11,372 bases of DNA from Methanosphaera sp. (GTDB lineage: Archaea > Methanobacteriota > Methanobacteria > Methanobacteriales > Methanobacteriaceae), in contig JAFRMD010000040.1 of NCBI GenBank assembly GCA_017430835.1, positions 1 through 11,372 of the forward strand, written 5' to 3'. Under the pieces are notes generated by a model. It worked only from the letters and a program-made list of their open reading frames with translations. It did no database searches and was not told where the DNA came from. The translations under genes were made by a program, and so were the position numbers. Positions 6,223 through 11,372 of this stretch are shown piece after piece (the stretch's first letter is position 1; each line of letters begins with the position of its first letter).

Positions 6223-7455
6223 TTAGGAATTTTCTTTTAATTTAGAGGTTATTTCAGTAATCTTTCCTTGTCCATTTCCACCAACAAAAATCTTATTATT
6301 TTTGTGCGTATTGATAAATTTAATAATATCTTCCATATTTTTTATAACACGCAAATCTTTATCGAACCCTAATTTGTTTAGATATTGGACATAATCATAT
6401 GTAGTGTCTTCTAAACCTGGGAAAATAACTAGTGTATTCGGCTTGTAATCATTTATATAATCAAGTATATTGAATCTGCACGTTTCATGTTTTCTAGGTG
6501 TACCAATTATTACAGTATCAAATCTTTCCTCGTCAAGCACTGCTTTTAAGGCATCAACATTGTCTGTCTTGCCCGTAACTATTTCATTGTCATGATAATT
6601 GATTTTAATTGTTCTTCCTTCTACCGATTCAAAATTTTTAAGTGATCTTCTAATATTTTCTTCCTTAATTCCCAAATTAAGACATGCTATATGTGCAGCT
6701 TCAGCATTTTGAAGATTAAATGAACCAAACAAATTCAAATCATAGACATATTTATCAAACATATATGTTTTTTTAGCAGAGTCCTTAATCTTTAATAAGT
6801 TTTCATCTGAACTGTTAAGAATAGCAACCTTTCCTTTAATAAATTCCTTAACTTCTTCAGTATAATGTTCTATTGAATGATGTACATCCATATGGTCATA
6901 ACCAATATTGGTAACAACAACCATATCAATATCAAAGACATAATTACAAAAGTCAAGGGTCATGTCACAGACTTCAATAATCATATAATCATAATCATCT
7001 TCATTAGCTTTAAGGAGTAATTCATTATAACCAGAAAAACCTCCACCACCATTACCACCAATAACCACACTATAACCTTCATTCTTTAAAATGTTATAAA
7101 TCATGTGGCTTGTAGTTGTTTTACCATTAGTGCCGGTAACGGCAATAGTTTTAATATCCTTATGTTTAGTAAAAATATCAGAAATAAACAAACCTGAATC
7201 TAAAACTTTAGTACAAATATCTTTATCAAACAAACTAGGACTAACAGTAACAGCATCAGACTTTAATATTTTGTCAAGATTATGACTACCAATTTCTAAA
7301 TCTAAATTTTCATCATTTTCAAGAGGTTGTTTGTTAAGTAAACTAAGATCGATATTTCTGTTTATATCAGAGGAATAAACATTATAACCTCTTTTTAAAA
7401 GAGCAATAGTAGCCTGTTGTCCTTCAACACCTAAACCTACAACACTTATATTCAT
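6223..7455 (-). CDS. MurD-like Mur ligase family protein (possible pseudomurein peptide ligase)
   Basis: Mur ligases use ATP to activate a carboxylate as an acyl phosphate and join it to an amine. This 410-residue protein has the three-part layout: an N-terminal Rossmann-like domain starting VVGLGVEGQQA (5-15) as in MurD; a central ATPase domain with the P-loop GTNGKTTT (108-115), IIEVCD (159-164, with the Glu expected to bind Mg2+) and TNIGYDHMD (182-190); and a C-terminal domain beginning near GSFNLQNAEAA (244-254). The family's C-terminal 'R.E......ndsahNP.al' region reads GRTIKINYHDNEIVTGKTDN, then VDALKAV, so its substrate end diverges from bacterial MurD. In Methanobacteriales, Mur-type ligases build the peptide of pseudomurein, the likeliest role; coenzyme F430 synthetase (CfbE) is also a Mur-type ligase and cannot be fully excluded. 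No other wall gene is adjacent. The start is firmly set by AAGAGGAGT at 7461-7469. Confidence 0.82.
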   Translation of the reverse strand: MNISVVGLGVEGQQATIALLKRGYNVYSSDINRNIDLSLLNKQPLENDENLDLEIGSHNLDKILKSDAVTVSPSLFDKDICTKVLDSGLFISDIFTKHKDIKTIAVTGTNGKTTTSHMIYNILKNEGYSVVIGGNGGGGFSGYNELLLKANEDDYDYMIIEVCDMTLDFCNYVFDIDMVVVTNIGYDHMDVHHSIEHYTEEVKEFIKGKVAILNSSDENLLKIKDSAKKTYMFDKYVYDLNLFGSFNLQNAEAAHIACLNLGIKEENIRRSLKNFESVEGRTIKINYHDNEIVTGKTDNVDALKAVLDEERFDTVIIGTPRKHETCRFNILDYINDYKPNTLVIFPGLEDTTYDYVQYLNKLGFDKDLRVIKNMEDIIKFINTHKNNKIFVGGNGQGKITEITSKLKENS

Positions 7456-7460
7456 ATTAT

Positions 7461-7469
7461 ACTCCTCTT
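7461..7469 (-). promoter_or_regulatory. Strong ribosome-binding site of the Mur ligase gene
   Basis: The minus strand reads AAGAGGAGT 5-7 nt before the ATG at 7455, a near-complete Shine-Dalgarno sequence in an otherwise A/T-only leader. It fixes the start codon. Confidence 0.7.
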
Positions 7470-7623
7470 GAATAGTATACTAATATATTATTAAACATTG
7501 AATATTTATTTTTTCTATTTTTAAATTTTAATAATTTTTAAATATTTTAATAAGGATAATATAATTCATTAATGAAAATATTTTTTAAAGAATAATTTTA
7601 AGTTAAAATAAAGAATTTTCATA

Positions 7624-7662
7624 AAGTTATATGCTAATACTTTTTAATCCATTAAAGGGAGT
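7624..7662 (+). promoter_or_regulatory. Promoter and leader of hypD-tldE
   Basis: AAGTTATATGC at about 7624-7634 is a TATA-like element, giving an expected transcription start near 7655. It is followed by AAAGGGAG (7655-7662), a Shine-Dalgarno-like sequence 11 nt from the hypD ATG, slightly long. The 218-bp gap is shared with the divergent Mur ligase gene and is otherwise A/T runs with several other TATA-like strings, so the assignment is tentative. Confidence 0.35.
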
Positions 7663-7673
7663 TTCAGGTTAAA

Positions 7674-8723
7674 ATGAAGGATTTAACAAAAAATGTAATT
7701 AAGAAAATTAATGAAATTAAACAACCAATTAAGATAATGCACGTATGTGGTTCCCATGAACATACAATAATGTATAATGGTATCCGTTCAATGTTGCCAG
7801 AAGAAGTACAGGTAGTGGCAGGACCGGGATGTCCAGTATGTGTAGTGCCTGCAAAGGAAATAGATGAATGTGTGGCCTTGGCAGAACAAGGAGTAACAGT
7901 TACAATCTTTGGAGACATGTTAAGAGTGCCAGGTACTGAAAAATCATTGGCAGATGCTAAGGCAGAAGGAGCAGATGTGAGAATAGTTTATGGTATAGGA
8001 AATGCAGTAGAACTGGCAAATGAAATAGATAACGAAGTAGTGTTTATGTCAGCAGGATTCGAAACAACTGCACCTACTACAGCAAGTGAAATGTTAAATA
8101 ATCCTCCAGAAAACTTCTCAGTATTAAGTGGTCACAGACTAGTACCTCCAACACTCGATTTTTTAGTACATGATGAAGTGAAATTGGATGCACTTATAGA
8201 ACCAGGTCATGTCTGCACAATCATTGGAACAAGACCATTCGAATTTTTATCAGAGGACTATGGAATACCACAAGCAGTTGCAGGATTTAATCCATTAGAT
8301 ATATTATATGCAATATATTTAATACTAAAACAGAAAAAAGAGGACAATCCACGTATACAAAATGAATACAAACGAGCTGTTCGTGAAGAAGGAAATGTGA
8401 AGGCAATAGCAGCAATGAATGAAGTATTTGAAGTAACAACCAAGGAATGGAGGGGTTTCCCCGAAATTCCAAATTCCATATATGAATTAAAACCAGAATT
8501 TGATGACCACAATGCAAGAAAGAAATTTGACTTAGATTTACCAAATTCACACAATGTTCCTGAAGGATGTATTTGCGGACCAATCCTCAGGGGAATGGCA
8601 AGACCAGAAGATTGTAAACTTTTTAGGGGAGAATGTAATCCATTACATCCAATAGGGGCATGTATGGTAAGTAAGGAAGGAACATGTAACATTGCTTTCA
8701 GATACTCAAAAATGGATGATTAG
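7674..8723 (+). CDS. hypD: Hydrogenase maturation protein HypD
   Basis: HypD is the scaffold, together with HypC, on which the Fe(CN)2CO group of [NiFe]-hydrogenases is assembled in the cytoplasm; HypE and HypF supply the cyanide. The 349-residue product has family-typical length. It shows MHVCGSHEH (22-30, with the conserved C25), GPGCPVCVVP (50-59, with C53 and C56, the redox pair), GFETTAP (128-134), SGHRLVPP (152-159), GHVCTIIG (178-185), and a C-terminal Cys-rich part in which C314, C321, C330 and C338 sit in the pattern of the [4Fe-4S] ligands, including the hallmark PIGACMVSKEGTC (326-338). All key residues look intact. It fits a methanogen that depends on several [NiFe]-hydrogenases. 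hypC and hypE are not in the window. tldE begins 13 bp downstream, suggesting co-transcription. Confidence 0.96.
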   Translation: MKDLTKNVIKKINEIKQPIKIMHVCGSHEHTIMYNGIRSMLPEEVQVVAGPGCPVCVVPAKEIDECVALAEQGVTVTIFGDMLRVPGTEKSLADAKAEGADVRIVYGIGNAVELANEIDNEVVFMSAGFETTAPTTASEMLNNPPENFSVLSGHRLVPPTLDFLVHDEVKLDALIEPGHVCTIIGTRPFEFLSEDYGIPQAVAGFNPLDILYAIYLILKQKKEDNPRIQNEYKRAVREEGNVKAIAAMNEVFEVTTKEWRGFPEIPNSIYELKPEFDDHNARKKFDLDLPNSHNVPEGCICGPILRGMARPEDCKLFRGECNPLHPIGACMVSKEGTCNIAFRYSKMDD

Positions 8724-8736
8724 ATGGGTTGATACT

Positions 8737-10047
8737 ATGGACTATGATGTTGATAAAATTTTATCCAGCTTATCAGAAAAAGTGGATCATTCAGAGCTAT
8801 ACATACAACGAAATAAGACAACAGAAATCAGTTTATTGAATGACAATGTAAACTATGCCAAAGAAGAAGATGTAACTGGTTTGGGAATTAGGGTAATAAA
8901 TGATAATCGGCAAGGATTTGCATATACAACAAACATAAAGAAACTTGATGATGTAATAAAACAAGCAATAAAAAATTCAACATTAAACAGTCCTGATGAA
9001 AACGTAGCAATCATAGAAAAAGTGTCCGGTTATAAGAAAGTAAATGGCTTGTATGATGAATCAGTAAAGCAATTGAATTTGCAGGATGCAATAAAATCAT
9101 GTCAATCCATGATAAACATGGTAAAGGAAAATGATTGTGAACCGACATCAGGAGAATATGAAATATCAATGTCGGAAACAACTATTGCAAACTCAAATGA
9201 TGTATGTGTGTCCGAATCACAAACAGCAATGGGAGCTTCCATATCTGTCAATACTGTTGATGATGAATTGTTTTCAAGTGCATATGCATATGATGTTAGT
9301 CATAAGGATGAAATAGACTTGGAAAAAATAGTTAATGAAGCAACAACGTTGGCCAAAGATTCATGTGGAGGTAAATCAACACAAACAAGGGATACAAAAG
9401 TTATCCTGGATTATTTTGCAGCAATATCTCTTTTAAGCACTTTTCTTTCTGCATTAAATAGTGAAAACACACAAAGGGGAAGATCACAGTTTGCCGATAA
9501 ATTAGGTCAACAAGTAACAAATGAAAATCTTTCAATATCTGATGATGCAACTATAGAAGGTGCAAATCGTTCCTCCATGTTTGACGATGAGGGAACACCG
9601 TCAGAAAAAACAGAATTAATAAAGGATGGAATATTGAATTCATTTGTATACGACACATATCATGCAAACAAGGATGAAATGGATGTAAAAACAACTTCAA
9701 ATGCAGTACGGTCCGGTTATAGTTCTGTTCCTTCAGTAGGATTCACAAACCTTAAATTTGACTTTAAAGATTCAACATCAATAGATGATATTGGTGAAGG
9801 GATAATAGTTCATAGTGTTATGGGAGCACATACTGCAAATCCAATAACTGGTGACTTCTCAGTAGAAGCTAGAAATTCCTTTGAAATAAAAAATGGAAGC
9901 ATAGCTAATCCTATAAAAAAGGCAATGATTTCAGGTAATATATTTAAAATTATGGAAGATGCAATAGCAATTAAAGGGGAATCAAGACAAGTAGGTTCTT
10001 GTATTACTCCTAAAATTTTAGCAAAAAATCTTAGGGTAATTGGTTAA
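8737..10047 (+). CDS. tldE: TldE/PmbA family protein (non-catalytic partner of TldD protease)
   Basis: TldE (PmbA) pairs with the zinc protease TldD to form a complex that trims modified or unfolded peptides in the cytoplasm; TldD carries HExxxH and TldE does not. This 436-residue product has no such motif, so it is the TldE type. Family marks are the N-terminal SELYIQRNKTTEISLLND...GLGIRVI...GFAYT region (19-63), GANRSSMFDDEGTP (275-288), LIKDGIL (294-300), GAHTANPITGDFSVEARNSF (363-382) and IENG-like IKNG (384-387). Starts further upstream, TTG at 8692 and ATG at 8716, overlap the hypD coding end; the ATG at 8737 gives the usual family N-terminus and has GATGGGTTGAT shortly before it, so I use it. 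It follows hypD by 13 bp. TldD is not adjacent. Hydrogenase large subunits need C-terminal processing by a dedicated protease, but nothing here shows TldE does this. Confidence 0.9.
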   Translation: MDYDVDKILSSLSEKVDHSELYIQRNKTTEISLLNDNVNYAKEEDVTGLGIRVINDNRQGFAYTTNIKKLDDVIKQAIKNSTLNSPDENVAIIEKVSGYKKVNGLYDESVKQLNLQDAIKSCQSMINMVKENDCEPTSGEYEISMSETTIANSNDVCVSESQTAMGASISVNTVDDELFSSAYAYDVSHKDEIDLEKIVNEATTLAKDSCGGKSTQTRDTKVILDYFAAISLLSTFLSALNSENTQRGRSQFADKLGQQVTNENLSISDDATIEGANRSSMFDDEGTPSEKTELIKDGILNSFVYDTYHANKDEMDVKTTSNAVRSGYSSVPSVGFTNLKFDFKDSTSIDDIGEGIIVHSVMGAHTANPITGDFSVEARNSFEIKNGSIANPIKKAMISGNIFKIMEDAIAIKGESRQVGSCITPKILAKNLRVIG

Positions 10048-10274
10048 ATAATGACCTATTGCATTTTATACTATTTTCAAATATTTTAAATTCCTTTTTT
10101 ATAACTTTTTTTAATTAATTAATTATTGATTTTGAAAAATATCATAATTTAAATAATATAAAACATATAACATATATTTAGTATATAATTTAGATTTGTG
10201 ACAAATGCAAGATAATTTAATCTCGTAATTATTTGATGAAATTATATTAATAACCCAAAACCGAGGGAGAATGC
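10048..10274. other. Intergenic region with terminator and promoter signals
   Basis: This 227-bp A/T-rich gap holds T-runs at about 10095-10112 (two blocks of six to seven T) that probably end the hypD-tldE transcript. A TATA-like TTTAGTATATAATTTAG at 10178-10194 would start the next gene's transcript near 10212 with a leader of about 60 nt; a second candidate, AATTATATTAATAA (10240-10253), lies too close to the Shine-Dalgarno. GAGGGAGA at 10263-10270 is the ribosome-binding site of the gene starting at 10275. Confidence 0.45.
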
Positions 10275-11372
10275 ATGCTTTGTAGTAAATGTGGTTCAGA
10301 ATTAGGTGAAGATAAAATTTGTCCAAAATGTGGGACAACAGCAAGTAACCTATTCGCAACCGAAGAATATGATCCATTAAAAGCTTTAGATAAAGAAGAA
10401 CACGTAATATGGCAAGAAGCACCAATAGTCGGAGAAGAAAATATAAAACAATCCGCAACAGAAAATGTTGAAGAAGTTAAACAAGTTGAAACAACAACCA
10501 ATAATGTTGCTAAAGGTATTAAAGCAGCAAAATCAACATTATCTAATCCAATTAAACCAAAAAACAGAATAAAACCTCAAAATAATTCACAAGGTTTTAA
10601 GACAATGGAAGTTGATTTGGAGAAAGCTATTGAAAACATTCCTGAAGAAACATCAATTGAAGATGTATCAGTAGATGAAAAACCTATTGGGGAAATAGCC
10701 CAACAAAATGTTACAGAAACACTTTCTCAACCAATTACAGAAAACGTTGTTGAAACAGTTGAAGAAACCTCTATACCAGAACCTGTAACTCCGGCAGTTG
10801 AAGAAACAATTACAAAAACTATTGAAGAAGAACCTGTTGCAGATGAAATTGTAGAACCGGTAACTACTACTGAAGAAGTTGTTGCAGGTGATGTAGTAAT
10901 AGGTGATGTGATAGGTGATGATGTAGTTGACATATTTGATGATTATGTCGAAGAAGAACCAGTAACACCAACAGTAGAAAAAACAGCCGAACCTATAACA
11001 GAAACTCAACCTATTGTAGAAGAAACTACTAAAGTTGAAGAAAATAGTGTACCAGAACCTGTAACTCAAGAGGAGTTGGAAGAAGTAAAAATAGAAGCTG
11101 AACCTATTGTTACTCCAACTGTTGAAAAACCTGTTGTTGATGAACCTATTATTGAAGAAGCTAATGAATCCATCATAGAAACTGAAGATAACACTGAAAT
11201 TAGGGACATAATTAAAGAATCTTCAGATTCAACGGAAGAAGACAAAGATGTTGTTGATATAGAATCATTACTGCAAGATATCAAAGGAACAAATGATAAA
11301 GAAGAAATTCCGGATATTAGTGAAGTAAAAGCAAATATTGCAAAAACACGCGTTGAAGAAGAATCAACAGAA
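10275..11372 (+). CDS. Zinc-ribbon protein with long acidic repeat tail (3' end outside window)
   Basis: The frame is open for 366 codons to the window edge with no stop. Residues 3-19 (CSKC-x9-CPKC, Cys 3, 6, 16, 19) form a short N-terminal zinc ribbon of the kind found at the start of many archaeal membrane or regulatory proteins. A short ordered-looking stretch follows (YDPLKALDKEEHVIWQEAP, 32-50), then a basic Lys/Asn-rich patch (80-110), then about 250 residues dominated by Glu, Asp, Thr, Val, Ile and Pro. The tail contains degenerate repeats: TPTVEK at 231-236 and 280-285, and S-I/V-PEPVT at 166-172 and 258-264, with different codons, so these are old rather than recent duplications. 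It looks disordered. No membrane segment is seen in this part; one may lie beyond the edge. The start is the ATG at 10275, with GAGGGAGA 4 nt before it; the ATG at 10271 is out of frame and stops after four codons. Function unknown. Confidence 0.75.
   Translation, partial: MLCSKCGSELGEDKICPKCGTTASNLFATEEYDPLKALDKEEHVIWQEAPIVGEENIKQSATENVEEVKQVETTTNNVAKGIKAAKSTLSNPIKPKNRIKPQNNSQGFKTMEVDLEKAIENIPEETSIEDVSVDEKPIGEIAQQNVTETLSQPITENVVETVEETSIPEPVTPAVEETITKTIEEEPVADEIVEPVTTTEEVVAGDVVIGDVIGDDVVDIFDDYVEEEPVTPTVEKTAEPITETQPIVEETTKVEENSVPEPVTQEELEEVKIEAEPIVTPTVEKPVVDEPIIEEANESIIETEDNTEIRDIIKESSDSTEEDKDVVDIESLLQDIKGTNDKEEIPDISEVKANIAKTRVEEESTE

Noticed and set aside
8692..8736. Upstream TTG or ATG start for tldE overlapping hypD
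   Set aside because: The ATG at 8737 gives the family's normal N-terminus and has a purine-rich site just before it. The extra 15 residues are read out of frame from the hypD end.
10668..11284. Several long open frames on the minus strand opposite the acidic-tail gene
   Set aside because: They mirror the repetitive GAA/ACA/GTT codons of the plus-strand gene and give unnatural Phe/Tyr/Asn- or Ser/Thr-only products. The plus strand has a good start, ribosome-binding site and zinc ribbon.
1..11372. A coherent new defence, mobile or biosynthetic system
   Set aside because: The genes are mostly known housekeeping families in separate short units on both strands. There is no toxin-antitoxin pair, nuclease, transposase, phage gene or conserved multi-gene cassette to support one.

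Overview
The window reads as a piece of an AT-rich archaeal chromosome, most likely a methanogen of the order Methanobacteriales, with Methanosphaera or a close relative as best guess. The archaeal evidence is a geranylgeranylglyceryl phosphate synthase (ether-lipid synthesis), a zinc-ribbon ribosomal protein L40e, an archaeal-type Tsr3 and promoter-like TATA boxes at archaeal spacing. HypD, DUF116, DUF169 and a MurD-like Mur ligase fit a hydrogen-using, pseudomurein-walled methanogen. The genus is inferred from base composition and gene content; no rRNA gene is present to fix it.

Layout. 1-388: 3' end of a flavodoxin-fold NAD(P)H oxidoreductase, converging on and overlapping by 8 bp a minus-strand DUF116 Cys-rich membrane protein (381-1289). 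1290-1825: a 536-bp very AT-rich gap holding promoters for the two divergent flanking genes and perhaps a tiny ORF. 1826-2489: tsr3 and rpl40e, a tight ribosome-related pair with a terminator. 2675-3406: GGGP synthase, alone. 3562-4140: DUF169 protein, converging on a minus-strand MobA-like nucleotidyltransferase (4146-4811). 4863-6080 (minus): an unrecognised exported, heavily N-glycosylatable protein. 6223-7455 (minus): MurD-like ligase. 7674-10047 (plus): hypD and a TldE/PmbA-family gene 13 bp apart, a probable operon. 10275-end (plus): an N-terminal zinc ribbon followed by a very long acidic Glu/Thr/Pro/Val-rich tail, cut by the window edge.

Most of these are housekeeping genes in short transcription units: ribosome maturation, membrane lipid synthesis, cell-wall-type ligation and [NiFe]-hydrogenase maturation. 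I see no transposase, integrase, CRISPR array, tRNA or rRNA, and no cluster that looks like a new defence or biosynthetic system. The least explained items are the exported protein at 4863-6080, the zinc-ribbon/acidic-tail protein at the right edge, the 80-residue N-terminal extension of the DUF116 protein, and the pairing of hypD with tldE.
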